DNA of 64,000 nt from Nothophaeocryptopus gaeumannii (GCA_031771865.1 JASISA010000001.1:744001-808000), one strand, 5' to 3'; positions 31,084-41,574 are shown, numbered from the stretch's first letter. Made by a program: numbers and translations. Notes: generated by a model from the sequence alone, not told the origin.

Positions 31084-31527
31084 GTGCTCTATAACCAATT
31101 GCACGATCATCTACACAATCCACACACTCGAGCACACTGGCGATACCTCGAGAAGGAGTGTGGGCTATGCGCAGTTACCAAACGTGAAGCGAACGAGCAG
31201 AAGGCAATGCTGCACTATCAATTAAAGACAGCACACGAGCGGATTGCACGGCTCGAAGCCGACTTACAAGAGCTGCAATACAACGAGATAGCAAGGCAGG
31301 CAGCTGAGAAGGCGGCTAAGAGGCCAAAGCGTAACAGATCGCCTATGCTGGCGTTGACAGTCACACTAGACCTCGCGTTGTCACCAGACGCGTTAGCGTC
31401 GTTCAGAGCGGCAGTGCGCGAGGTGAAGCTTGAGAAGCTGCAAGATCAAGGTGACAGGAGGGATAGCGGTGCGACTGGCCCTGCTTCTCGTACACGGAGT
31501 AGTGGCGCGCTAGGAGAAGGACATTAA
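31084..31527 (+). CDS. Coiled-coil ORF with upstream splice acceptor (partial, possibly transposon-derived)
   Basis: The open frame follows a good acceptor (ACGGCTAATCCTCGCAG), so it is probably an internal or last exon. It reads RYLEKECGLCAVTKREANEQ, a coiled coil (HERIARLEADLQELQYNEIA), a basic patch (KAAKRPKRNRS) and a helical end. No ATG is near the start and no upstream exon could be assigned. It overlaps the minus-strand BED-like frame by about 125 bp, and only one of the two is likely to be real there. Confidence 0.35.
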   Translation: MLYNQLHDHLHNPHTRAHWRYLEKECGLCAVTKREANEQKAMLHYQLKTAHERIARLEADLQELQYNEIARQAAEKAAKRPKRNRSPMLALTVTLDLALSPDALASFRAAVREVKLEKLQDQGDRRDSGATGPASRTRSSGALGEGH

Positions 31528-32008
31528 GCCACTTCTCGTCTAACTCATCTGTATCTATGTCCTCGTTCGTGTCGTGGTCGCAGCACTTGCATGCGCAGTC
31601 CTTATCATCACTCTCAGAACTCGAGGAGCCTTGTTGCTTCTTCTTCACCTTTTTGTTCTTCTTTTTGTTGTTGTTCCTCTCTCTGTTCTTATCTTTGAGT
31701 TGGTCCTTTAGCTTCGCTTTCATTAGATGGCTCACAGCGTCACAGTTCACCATATGCCTCGCAATACGATCAGTACTCTTGTGAGTCTGCTTGAAATTGT
31801 TGCAGGCACCGCACTTCCAGTGGTATGTCTTTGGATCGTGAGTAGTAAGAGACCAGAGCATTCCAGGCACGACCTTCGGCGCCGTGAGGATCTCGCTTGT
31901 AGTATAATCTCGTCGAGCGCTGCTCTTCTGAGAGCCTGTGCTAGATGCCTTTCCATGTCCTTTTGACTGCTGTTGTTGCTGCTCTTTTGAACCATGTGCT
32001 AAGTTCAT
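31403..32008 (-). CDS. BED-like zinc-finger, Lys-rich protein (probably transposase-derived)
   Basis: From ATG 32008 (MNLAHGSKEQQQQQSKGHGK) the 201-residue frame has a poly-Gln stretch. A C-x2-C...H-x4-C finger follows (WKCGACNNF...TDRIARHMVNC), resembling the BED fingers at the N-terminus of hAT-type transposases. A long Lys/Asn-rich segment (KNKKVKKKQQ) and an acidic Cys-containing end come after it. The transposase catalytic region does not follow, so it is probably a detached N-terminal exon. Confidence 0.4.
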   Translation of the reverse strand: MNLAHGSKEQQQQQSKGHGKASSTGSQKSSARRDYTTSEILTAPKVVPGMLWSLTTHDPKTYHWKCGACNNFKQTHKSTDRIARHMVNCDAVSHLMKAKLKDQLKDKNRERNNNKKKNKKVKKKQQGSSSSESDDKDCACKCCDHDTNEDIDTDELDEKWLNVLLLARHYSVYEKQGQSHRYPSCHLDLAASQASPRALPL

Positions 32009-32110
32009 TTCACCTCGCTCAGGCGTGCTGTTGAACGGTAAGTGAGAGCATAGATAAATCCATAAGATACTATGTAAGAAGGTGGTAGGATGGTCGGCGA
32101 CGAGGTCCAC

Positions 32111-32136
32111 CTGTACGCGGTGCCGGCTACGAACCT
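32111..32136. repeat. Copy 2 of the short dispersed motif
   Basis: ctgtacgcggtgccggctac followed by gaacc; see 6236-6261. Confidence 0.5.
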
Positions 32137-33287
32137 GTCACTGCTCAGCAGTTGGCAGAGCCAAGAGATCTCAAACACACACATGGTAGCGCAAGCATAG
32201 CGGGAACAACAAGAAATCAAATTAGCCTAAGGAGGTGGAAAGGAGGTTTACAGGCGCCTTTCGACACGCAACGACGACACGATATCGGCACGGGCACCTC
32301 TACCAATATCACGACTTCGCGACTCTTACGAATACCTCCACCTCTACGACGAAGCGATTCCTACGCCTCTTGAGGCACTGCAGGAGCGAAGACAAAGAGC
32401 AAAGCGATCTAGTATAGATAGCTGCGCGGAAGTCGTATTGCCGCACTCGTACACAGGCACCGTATTACTTTACGCATACGGCTCGATGAGCCTGAGGATC
32501 TGGTAGGCCTAGGCCTACGTGCCCCGGTCCAAAGAGTAGTAATACGTGGATGCTTTAGATAGGTATACGGACCACAGAGGAGCCAAGGACCACAGACAGA
32601 GGAGCCATAACAAACGGACAAGAACAGAAGGGTTTCATATGTCGGACAATATGCATACATATACATATACATAGACATACACACAGACAGGCGCGCAGAC
32701 AGGGCGTATTGTCAGACATAGGGACTAGCAGGCAGGGGCGAGGGAACAGCTGGTTATACTACGAGTATAGCGAAGTGGGGTATGTTGACTCGTTCAGCAA
32801 TGCTTCGGCTGTTAGCCAACCCTCTGCATCCGGGCATAGCTGCAGTAGATTGCGGCTGAAACCGTGTAGGAGCAAATCAATCAATCAATCAATCAAGGTG
32901 GTAGGACTGAAAGTCCTTATGTACCACGAGTTGTTTGCTTAGTAACGCGATCAAAGACAGTAATGAGACACTCTCTCAACAGTGTCCCTGCTTCGGTTTC
33001 AGCGATTCGGCGAGTGGTGCACCAAGTCGTCCGTGCGTGGATCGTGGTCAGTCCCGGGCAGACTTCTAAGAACAGTCCGCCCCTACACAAGACCAACCAG
33101 CACGATCAACTCGTCTCTCTTCTGCGTCTTTCCACCCCATCTACTTCTGTGTTCAAGTCTCTGTCAGAATCATGGATATTCTGTCCGAAGCCCCTTACAG
33201 GGTGGTTACAAAGTGACATCTCAATCGGAGTAAGCATTCCCCGCGGAAGTGCAAGGTTCCATGGTATGAACCAACAGTCGATGTATA
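32137..33287. other. No gene supported
   Basis: Contains an ATAC-type dinucleotide-rich patch (32650-32680) and an AATC microsatellite (about 32875-32897). No coding family was seen. Confidence 0.6.
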
Positions 33288-33539
33288 TTAGATGTCACAG
33301 TTTTCTAGCAAACGGCCGAAGAACGAATCTTCGGTCTCCCAGGTTTCGCTGTCCTTATTACTTCGAATCAGAGACAGCTCGGTGAGCTCACCAATCGCCC
33401 TTAGTATCTCGGGGCTATTACAGGTGACACGATCAGCGATGTCCTTCATGTGTATCCCCCAATTCGTGCGCATCGAATGTTCATCAATGCAGCGATAGAT
33501 CTCCTTCGCAGAACGTGTAGCTCCTGTTAAACGCCTCGA
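33288..33539 (-). pseudogene. Winged-helix fragment resembling the C-terminus of RPA32 (Rfa2)
   Basis: The frame reads SAKEIYRCIDEHSMRTNWGI, HMKDIADRVTCNSPEILRAI and GELTELSLIR. This spacing (helix, GIHxxDIA, helix, wing) is like the replication protein A 32-kDa C-terminal winged helix. No OB-fold part precedes it and the start is not an ATG, so it is at most a fragment. Other winged-helix families are possible. Confidence 0.3.
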
Positions 33540-33954
33540 CAAAGGAGTCTTGCTGCCTGAGCCTCTAGTGTGAAGTACGTCTTAACGATTTGGTGGATCG
33601 AGTTGTCTAAGGAGACGTCTTGACTGAAGATAAAAGATTCATTCAAAATCGACGCACGGACAATGTGGGGCTACGCTGCGGTCATGGGCGATGGCGAATC
33701 TGCATGCGTCCCGGATTGCAGCCGACATATGCCGTATGCCGCGGCATGGACGTGGACAAATTGTTTTCTTCCAGATTAATGCGATGTGTTGTACTTTGGT
33801 TCTTCTATGCTACAACTTCTCCTTGCGCGTACTATCGATTGGGCAACCCTGGAACAAGAACTAGCATCGACGAAGGACGTGATCATCCAGTGGGCCACGC
33901 CTTTCGTCGTGCGAAACAACAAGACACAACAACAGAGCTTCAACCAAACATCGC

Positions 33955-34090
33955 CATAACGGAGTGTGAGATAGTCGAGCTTGTGAAAGAGACGAAAGCC
34001 AAGTATGGTATCCATAACGATAACATCCACAACTTTGATGAGACAGGCTTCCAGATGGGCTCGAGGTTCCAAAATGGGATACCGAGACAT
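33955..34090 (+). mobile_element. Fot1/pogo (DDE_1) transposase fragment
   Basis: ETKAKYGIHNDNIHNFDETG FQMG matches the block around the first catalytic Asp of fungal pogo-type transposases (normally KYGI..D..NFDETGF.MG). The flanks are not recognisable. Compare the longer copy at 57.5 kb. Confidence 0.6.
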
Positions 34091-34659
34091 TTGCCAAACC
34101 AAATCAACGCGCAACGCGCCGGCCCAATGCACTTCCAAGATTGTTTCACAAGCGGTGCTTCTTTTGAGAATGTGAGGATGGTTGGATGCACAACGTGAAT
34201 CAACCACCGTCTAATCTGGTGATCAAGCTTGTGGTGGAAGTGAGACTGGTCTTCGCAATCGCGAATGGTGCTCTTTTCCGAAGCACAATGCAGTCCATGG
34301 CAGGTGACTGCTCGTCCCGCTCAGTCAGAAGTGCTCGAGCACCAAGGCCCGTGCTAATTTGTACCTCAGTGAAAGTACAAACACCAGGTGAAGTGACAAG
34401 TAATATGCCAAGCATTTCGCTGCGGGTTAGCGCTCGGGTTATCAACGAAGTCTCGGAAGATGTATGAGAAGGAGTACCATACCGATGACTCTTTGTGCTT
34501 CCCGTCTGCCTTCAAGATCGCAAGGTTGCAACGGAATGCTTCAGCTTCAGACCGCAGTGCCGGCCAGGGTACATTCTTTTCCACGCCCCCCTGCAATGAA
34601 GTGATGCACCAGAGCTTCACTCAGCAGGCTCGCCAAACGCCATGGGGTTGAGCGAGACC
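34091..34659. other. No gene supported
   Basis: Short minus-strand frames occur here without clear family likeness. The stretch may hold more decayed sequence from the adjoining NACHT fragment. Confidence 0.4.
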
Positions 34660-34824
34660 GTGTGCTTTTACAGCTGGTAGAGCAACAGCCAGTTGCTTGG
34701 CGATAGACGTGAAGAATAGGGCTGTATGCGAGACATCTCCGCTGCCTCGGGCAAAGAAGAAGCTGGCGCTAAGTTGACCGCGGTTTTTGAAGTCCCGAGC
34801 TAATCGACATATGCTACCTACCAT
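34660..34824 (-). pseudogene. NACHT/STAND NLR fragment
   Basis: RLARDFKNRGQLSASFFFAR GSGDVSHTALFFTSIAKQLA matches the segment just after the Walker A motif in fungal NACHT NLRs (typically ..LGASFFFSRGGGDVGHA..FFTSIA.QLA). The Walker A loop and everything downstream are missing. It abuts the 3' end of the JmjC gene with a junction near 34825-34830. Confidence 0.55.
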
Positions 34825-36160
34825 CTTTGTCTTCATAGAGCCCATGACAATCCGCACTCTTTTTCGTCAAGTTGTGCTTCGCGCAGTTGTCTGTACAGAC
34901 AGACCCCCGCTTTAGGCACGGACAAGTATCGCAGGAGCATTTGGCTGCGCAATGACACGACAGGCCGATAAACTCATCGAGTTGCTTCTCGATTTCGCGG
35001 ATCGCGGTGTTGCTACGACGTGGGTCATGGAAGTCCTTTGGGTTGTCCTTTATGCGCTGCCATAGGGCATTGAGGATGCTAGGCAATTGCTGTGGGATGT
35101 CCTCGTTCGTCACCGTGGGGACACTGCTTGCCCAGTTGACGTTCTTCAGAGTCTCCACAATAGTGCAACGGTCCCAGATGAAACCTCCGGACATTAGACA
35201 TGGCGTTAAGGTAACCGGTGCATGTATAACCCGCGCTCCCGGAGGCATAAGCAATGTCATACCCTCTTCGAGCATAATGTTTCGAACTTTGTCGAGTGGT
35301 GGAATCCATCTCATTCCGTGCTCCTCGAAGTCGTCATACTCGGATTTGCTTAGCTTCGTCGCAAACATCCATGCCTTCTTGCCCTTTAGACACCGAATGT
35401 AGGTCCCTCCGAGAACATCCACGTGTGGGCCGGAGAATGCGAGACTGCTTGCGAAGAGATCGAAGGCCTCACTTTCCTCCACATCGGCCAAGCGAACCTG
35501 GACCCTCTTCCCAGCGAAGTTGCTTCTCTCACGAGCCACAAGGTCTTGCAGCAAGCGTAGGCGGCGATGCCGGGAAAACGTTGGTCGGTCGGTGCTGGAG
35601 TGGGCCCGTAGACTCAGTACGTTGACCGGAGGCTGATCTACCCAAACCGCGTCTGGTGTTTCCACTTCTTTTCTAATGCGGTTCGTGACTGCACTTGGCA
35701 TGACATGAGACGTTCCGGGCTCGCCGTAGTTCTGGTTCTCGACCTTCGTAAACCGCTCTTCTAGGATGTCCGCATACTCCGCCGTAGAAAGTCGGTGGTT
35801 GAAGCATTCTCGAATCACGACTGGCTTTGTGAATATGAAGCTCTCGCTCAATAGTTGCATGAACTCGTGACCGGTCATATCGTAGAGGTCAAAGTCTTCT
35901 TGAGAAGCGCCGCCTATCTCTTGTGCTGTATCTTTGAAGTGTGCGACCTTCGATGGTTGAATTCGGTAGACCCACTGCATATGGCTGTACCGTTTTGACA
36001 TCGGCCATTGTCCATGCGGTATGCCAGAAGGGATTTTGGAAGAGGCAGACTGGAGAGGAACGCCTGTTGCTACAGCAAGGTCAAAAGGCCGTTCTCGTTC
36101 CAGGTAGATCAGCTGCTGACCATTCACAGCCTCTGATGAGCTTTGGTCGCTTGACAACAT
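34814..36160 (-). CDS. JmjC-fold dioxygenase-like protein with C-terminal CXC-type cysteine cluster
   Basis: Single-exon frame of 448 residues starting MLSSDQSSSEAVNGQQ. The cupin part includes FSGPHVDVLGGTYIRCLKGK (HxD iron ligands, about residue 240), KKAWMFATKL, EEGMTLLMPPGARVIHAPVT (distal His) and SGGFIWDRCTIVETL. The C-terminus has a Cys-rich cluster, CHCAAKCSCDTCPCLKRGSV then CTDNCAKH, like tesmin/CXC or pre-SET zinc clusters. JmjC enzymes use iron and 2-oxoglutarate to hydroxylate or demethylate; the cluster suggests DNA or chromatin binding. It diverges from the hydrolase at 36183 with almost no gap. The stop lies at the NACHT-fragment junction, so a few tail residues may be lost. 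Confidence 0.7.
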   Translation of the reverse strand: MLSSDQSSSEAVNGQQLIYLERERPFDLAVATGVPLQSASSKIPSGIPHGQWPMSKRYSHMQWVYRIQPSKVAHFKDTAQEIGGASQEDFDLYDMTGHEFMQLLSESFIFTKPVVIRECFNHRLSTAEYADILEERFTKVENQNYGEPGTSHVMPSAVTNRIRKEVETPDAVWVDQPPVNVLSLRAHSSTDRPTFSRHRRLRLLQDLVARERSNFAGKRVQVRLADVEESEAFDLFASSLAFSGPHVDVLGGTYIRCLKGKKAWMFATKLSKSEYDDFEEHGMRWIPPLDKVRNIMLEEGMTLLMPPGARVIHAPVTLTPCLMSGGFIWDRCTIVETLKNVNWASSVPTVTNEDIPQQLPSILNALWQRIKDNPKDFHDPRRSNTAIREIEKQLDEFIGLSCHCAAKCSCDTCPCLKRGSVCTDNCAKHNLTKKSADCHGLYEDKDGR

Positions 36161-36182
36161 CCCGGAAGGCCTGTCTCACAAT

Positions 36183-37380
36183 TTGCTCGAACTGCACGGA
36201 AATCGACAGATCCACTACCTGTCAGCAGCTAGCTCTCCCAAAGATCTTGAGACGTTGGTGGTACTCCTACACGGCTTCCCAGATACGGCCTACCTGTTCG
36301 CCCATCAACTTCGATCCCAATGGCCTTCGAAAGTTAAGCTGATAGCATTGGATCTACCTGGCTGTGGTGGAAGTGATAGCCTCTCACAGTATGGTCCAGA
36401 TGAAGTGCTAGGCACAATTGCTGAAGCCATTGCTTTGCTCAAAGACCGGTACTTACCTTCCACTTCAAAGACTCGATGCATACTAGTTGGACATGACTGG
36501 GGTGGCATCATAGCGTATCGGCTGGCAGCAGAGACTGTTGGCCTGATCGATGAGGGCATAGTACTGAACTCATGTTACCCACCGCATGCAATGGAGCAGC
36601 TCAAGGCTCGCGCCGTCGAAGGAAAGCAATTCCTGTCTCAAGGGAAGTTCCGCGAAAGCTGGACAGAACTCGCTCCTGTACTTGCTCAGTTGGCGAGCTC
36701 TGGTTACGTGAGTAGGCTCCAAATGTCAATCTCGCTAAGGGTTTCCTGACCCATATCTTGTAGACTTTCATGCTCACACTGCCAATCCCGCTTGCCAGGC
36801 TCATGCCGTGGCTAAGCTCCAGCCTCATCAATGTGGCACAAAGCATACAATACAAGCAGTGCGGCATATGCAAAAGTCCTATCCTCGCCTCTTTGTGCTG
36901 ATGATCCACAGGTCGAAGACTCCGTCTCCAGCCGAAGCTGCTACTCGATTCGTGATGGCTTCCGGGCCATGTTCTTCATCAGCTATTCAATCAGGGAACA
37001 GTGCCGATGCAAGATACAGCAAAACTGTGCGTGCTCGCTCACAGACTTCACCTCCTGGTGACTGGGACAGCCGCGTCAGACTCTACGCCGAAGGACTTTT
37101 TCGCAAAGCCTGGAAAGAAGCCAGTCCGAGGTGCCAAAAAATCGAGAATGCCACGACCCATAAATTCAGATGTCCAGTCCATGTCATTTTCGGTCTTCAG
37201 GATGTTGCGTTGGACCACCGAGTTGCTGTTGATGGAATTGAAAAGTACTTCATGGAAGATGTCAAGGAAGATGTCCAGGGCAGGATCCTTCGCCTTCCCG
37301 GCTGTGGACACTGGTCAATTCTCGAAGAAGATGGGGTCAAAGCCTTGGACAAAGTTCTCGGGAAACTATTGCGCGAGTGA
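36183..37380 (+). CDS. Epoxide-hydrolase-like alpha/beta hydrolase, 5' end unclear
   Basis: Exons 36183-36707, 36764-36858 and 36912-37380 join in frame (362 codons), with introns GTGAGT...TTGTAG (56 bp) and GTGCGG...CCACAG (53 bp). Motifs are LVVLLHGFPDT (oxyanion HGxP), LIALDLPGCGGSD, LVGHDWGGIIAY (nucleophile Asp in GHDWGG), CPVHVIFGLQDVALDH (acid) and PGCGHWSILEEDG (catalytic His). An Asp nucleophile points to epoxide hydrolase or dehalogenase chemistry. No ATG precedes the conserved part before an in-frame TGA. The open frame begins with TTG, 22 bp from the divergent JmjC start, so the original start exon has probably been lost or replaced. Confidence 0.7.
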
Positions 37381-38372
37381 GTGGCATTGACGCAAACTTG
37401 AGCCTTTGATTGCGATGAAGCAATCAACCTTCGTTGTCTTGGAAAGGCGCACAATAGAGCATGCCTCGCATCGACCCTTGCAGGCCCCCCTCTCAAGTCG
37501 ATACTCCTTGTCGCAGCAGCAGAGGAACAGAAGCCCAACAGCGCACGAACAGTCATGATATCCCCATCGCTCGATTCAACCATCTTGATGCTAGTACTCA
37601 CAGCGCTAAGCATCCTCCTTCTCTTAACAATCGCATCCTACTCCTCCTAACAATCGCATCCTACTCCTCCTCACATACCGCTGGCTCGCCGTCGTCTTCA
37701 CAAACACCCAAACCGCCCGCGACCAACACATCCTCTCTCTGGCCCCGTGACATCACGCCCCATCAAATTTCTCTGAATAAGCGGCAAACAAACCAAAAAG
37801 AAAGGATTGAGATCGCAGGCACACTGAGACAAAGCAAGCATTGATCCTCAGAAGGAATGGCTATGTTTCGAATATGCCCTTACAATTTCAATGGACGACA
37901 GGGGCATATAAACAAAATCTAAACACAGGTCCTTGTTTGCGGGATGCAAGGATTGCATATGGGGCGTGGCTTTCACATGCCAGTGGGAGAGACGTCATCC
38001 AACGGCGGCCGTTGAGAGCACCTTTAGAGAGTCTATACTGCAGTCGGGGTGTGGGCTGTGTTGATGAAGTCGCATTCGAGGAGATCTGTTGGTAGATTGT
38101 GTTTTTGCTGTTGCTCTTCTCGCTCAATGTCGCGCGTTGCTCCCTACTACAGGATTTCAACGGCGACATTTGGAAGCCTCGAGGGTCTCGTTCAGCAAGC
38201 AGACAAGCAAAGAAATGCCTTGTATAAGAGAATACAAAGAAGAAAGTCAAATGAGCATGGAACGCAATGTCACCGAGTTTCCGTCAGCAGCAATGCAAGA
38301 AGCCGTCTTCATTCATACCGTGGCTACTTCATCAAAATGCTCTCATAGGTCGTTATACGCAGACGATTTTGA
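37381..38372. other. Intergenic; small hydrophobic ORF and a tandem duplication
   Basis: Near 37556 a short frame MISPSLDSTILMLVLTALSI continues hydrophobic and ends within a 23-bp tandem duplication (37625-37670). No gene was called with confidence. Confidence 0.4.
37625..37670. repeat. 23-bp perfect tandem duplication
   Basis: taacaatcgcatcctactcc tcc occurs twice in direct succession. Because 23 is not a multiple of three, it changes the frame of the short hydrophobic ORF it lies in. Confidence 0.9.
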
Positions 38373-39471
38373 CTAGTCCACCCCGGGCGCAGGCGGCTGC
38401 GGCGTCCCCCTGCTACTCCCTTCCTTCCCTGTACTCGCAGCCCCCTCAGCAGCTCCAACCCTCTGCGTCTCCCTTTTCTTCTGCGCAAAAGGATTGTTCC
38501 CACCCATGAGCAAATTACTCATCATATCAAACATCGGATTACTCTGCGTAGGAATCTTGATGCCAAAATACATTTCCCCAATATGGAGTAACGGCTCGTC
38601 CCAAGCGGCGCCGGGGACCTCTTTCAAATGAGCAGCGTAATGCTGTTTGAGCTGCTTGAAGAGGTCGGAAGAACCGCGTTGGATGGCGAGGAGGAGGAGG
38701 CCAAGGAAGTTGAGGAGCGGGAGGGAGGGGTATATCCGGATGTCGCTGCTGGGTGAGGAGATGGATTGCACGCCGAGGCCAGGGTGCGAGGACGACAGCC
38801 GAGAGGTGAACAGAAGGAGGGCTTTGTTTGCGCCGCGAGTGTTGCCAATGAGGAGGTATGGCAATACGGCGCGAGCAGCGTAGTGGCTGGCCGTACTAGG
38901 CTCATCACTCGCATACCACTCGTATTCCATATCCGCAAACACGCTCGCTGAGTCGCTTGTCCCCAATGTCAGGTGTTTCTCCGCATCATAGACCTCGCCT
39001 TCTTCTGCGTAGAGTGTGCCTATTACGTGGTGTAGTTCCGGGTCGCCTGCTGGAAACTCGCCCTTTGAACTCGACCACTCCACTATTCCTGCCACGAACT
39101 TCTTCTTGCCCGGCTCATTCGGTGGGAAAGATCGAAGGAGGCTGAGGATGCGGGCTTTGTTGGCGGTGTCGGGTGTCAGGTCGGCTTTTTGGTAGATATC
39201 GATGAGGTATTGGCAGAGGTCGGCGCCTGATCCACCTTGCCCGGCTTTCAGCAACATTTGCGCGCCATTTGAGAGGAGTTCGATGGCGGCGGGCCAGTCA
39301 TGTTGTTTCGTGTAGCGGTTCGCGATAGTTCGTAGTTGTTGATGTGCTTCATAAAAGTCGCCTTCTTCGATCCTGTATGCAAGTCAGCATGTACATACGC
39401 ATACCGCTGATGCTGCTGATATCATACTTGGCCTTTTGCCGGTCCAGCACTTTCTGGATCTTCGCCGACAT
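38373..39471 (-). CDS. get4: Get4, GET/TRC-pathway tail-anchored protein insertion factor
   Basis: Exon 1 (39471-39428, MSAKIQKVLDRQKAK) and exon 2 (39372-38373) join in phase 2 across a 55-bp intron (GTATGA...CATACAG), giving 347 residues, near the usual length. The all-helical solenoid shows EGDFYEAHQQLRTIANRYTK, LLSNGAQMLLKAGQGGSGAD, HHVIGTLYAEEGEVYDAEKH and SLPLLNFLGLLLLAIQRGS, as in fungal Get4/CGI-20 proteins. Get4 with Get5 bridges Sgt2 and the Get3 ATPase during delivery of tail-anchored proteins to the ER. The clean frame and conserved exon structure make this a normal housekeeping gene. Confidence 0.9.
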
Positions 39472-39870
39472 CTTGCGTATCTGTGCGAGAATGTGCTAGG
39501 ATTGTCGTGGGAGGAATGAAGATGTTTAGTTGGCAGCAAACCGAGCTTGTGACCGAGAAGTTGGAGCTCGCTCGCTCGTGTTTCTGGCCCCACGCACGTC
39601 AGCGAGCATCACGCCTCAGGCAGCGATAATCCTCTTCACTTGGTATCTGCCAAGGCGGAACGTGCAGTTCACATGAACGCACGCTTGATGCACAAAACTC
39701 AATGTCATGACTTGTCTACATCGGGGCTGAATGACTGATGAGTGTGATGAGTGAAGCGGCAACTGAACTTTGCAGACTGTATAGTACTGGTAGAGATTTG
39801 TAGCGCAAATCACAATGATTCGGCAAATCAAAAGCCCTTTTAAATAGGTCGAAAACATAAAGTGTTTCGA
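39472..39870. other. Intergenic, no gene supported
   Basis: Promoter side of get4 and 3' flank of the TauD pseudogene. Confidence 0.6.
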
Positions 39871-40928
39871 TCAAAGCAAGCCCACGGCTACTAATCCTTT
39901 GCTGTTAATACCCCACGCATTAGGGCTATCATCGTGAACAGTAGCTCTACGCAGATCCCGGACATACTTTCCAGCGTAGGAGCCGCCCCGAGACCGATGC
40001 ATCACCGCCGTGTTGTCCCAGATGATCATGTCCCCTGGATCATTCCAAGATATCGCCAGCTGGTACTTCCCTTGCGTGTCATGCTCGAAAAGCTCCTCCA
40101 CGAGGAGCTGTGACTCTTCCGGCTCGAGACCTTCGATGTGGTGTACGTGAGCGGGGATATACAAATTGGCTCTTCCAGATGGCTCATGGACCTCGATTAC
40201 TTCTCGTTGGATCATTTGATGATCTTCTGGATTCTGCTCCTGAAAGAACTCGGGTGATGCCTTTTCGCGGAAGTGGATCAGAGAGTGCGCAGCGATGTAA
40301 TCTTTCGTCAGGAGGTGACGCTTCCTCTCCAATGGAAGGTCTTCGAACGCGGTCCTGCTGTCCGCAAAGATTGTTGAGCCCCCGTGGCCTGGAGGAGGAT
40401 TCACATGTGCAAGTAGCAACGAGTAACCGGCGGCGCGGGTTAAAGCTGGAATCGGTATGGAATAGCCCATTGCCCTAGCTGAATCTTTGATGAAAACACC
40501 CTATCATTCCATTCGTAAGGATTGCTTATAACACTGAATGCCGCTTTCGTGAAATCTGGTGCAGCTAGGTTGCCGTCTTTGTCGATATTCGAGACGTCGA
40601 AGATCTCGATGCTCTTTTGCCTGTATCCATTCGGATAGTTTTTCAGCATCGCACCCATGCTGTCCAGATCTCCAAAGTTACGTGGGAAGGCCAAGTGCCT
40701 GTCATCATCCAAACCGGTCTTCCGCAGTGCGCAAACACCGTACTGTTATTCAATTCAGAATTATGGCCTAGTGCGGAGTCTCTAAAGGCTTATCTTCGCC
40801 ATGACCTGCAAGACTTCGTCGAAAACCTCGCTCGGCACAGGTCCTGAAAAATCAACACCTGAGTTCTCAGCACCAAATGTTGGGTGAAGCTCCTTGACGG
40901 AGATGTGCTTCCAAGTAAGTGGTGACAT
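39871..40928 (-). pseudogene. TauD/TfdA-type 2-oxoglutarate dioxygenase, apparently broken
   Basis: From ATG 40928 (MSPLTWKHISVKELHPTFGA) the family pattern continues to VMAK at 40794. The next intron (40743-40793) has donor AT instead of GT (AAG|ATAAGC) but a normal AACAG acceptor. The following exon reads YGVCALRKTGLDDDRH..., matching the family exactly. A second intron of 60 bp leads to GNGLFHTDSSFNPR, which holds the HxD iron site. Directly after it two bases appear missing, shifting the frame to GYSLLLAHVNPPPGHGGSTI, which runs intact through DNTAVMHRSRGG (distal His) to the stop at 39871. A G-to-A donor change plus a 2-nt deletion argue for a recent pseudogene. TfdA/TauD enzymes oxidise sulfonates or aryloxy acids. 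Confidence 0.65.
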
Positions 40929-41035
40929 TCTGTAGAGATCAAACAGACCGGTTGCAGGCGTGCGGGTGTAAGATTAGGATTGCTGATATCCACGAATGTG
41001 ATGGACTTTCGACTGCTTGAAGAGTGGTCCTTCAT

Positions 41036-41574
41036 CTGTTATATAGACCCCATGATCTCCTCAATGTACGGTGCTCAGCCGGCCAACGAGCCGACGAGTG
41101 TCGGACAGTAGGAAGAGGGACCGGATCGGGTAGCATATGCTACAGAGAGAAGCAATGGAAGTGGATCAGAGTGGTCATTCCAAGGCCTCTCCGATATGTC
41201 AAAGACATGATCAACTCACTGCTGTCTAGGTTTTTAGAAACACTAACCGGGCACCTCCGGCAGATGAGTTCGGCGACCGATCAGAAGAGAGGAGAGGAAC
41301 GAATCACGCAGAGTGACGTACAAATACACGCGTATCGAGAAGACGCTAAAAGGCTTGCACGTGGGTGGACGACACTGCGTGACATGGATGCGTGAGCAGA
41401 TTGGCACCTGAGGAAGGATTCGGACTGAGTGACTAAGCACGAGCACGGACACGTCAACCCTGGACCGCAACATCCATCTCCAACTCCACCTCTAGGAAGT
41501 CCTTCCACCTTCACCTCCAGCGGATTGGATCTGACCTACTTGTACTAGCATATGGACCAGGTACAATCTTCCGC
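41036..41574. other. Intergenic, no gene supported
   Basis: No frame with family likeness was seen. Confidence 0.5.
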
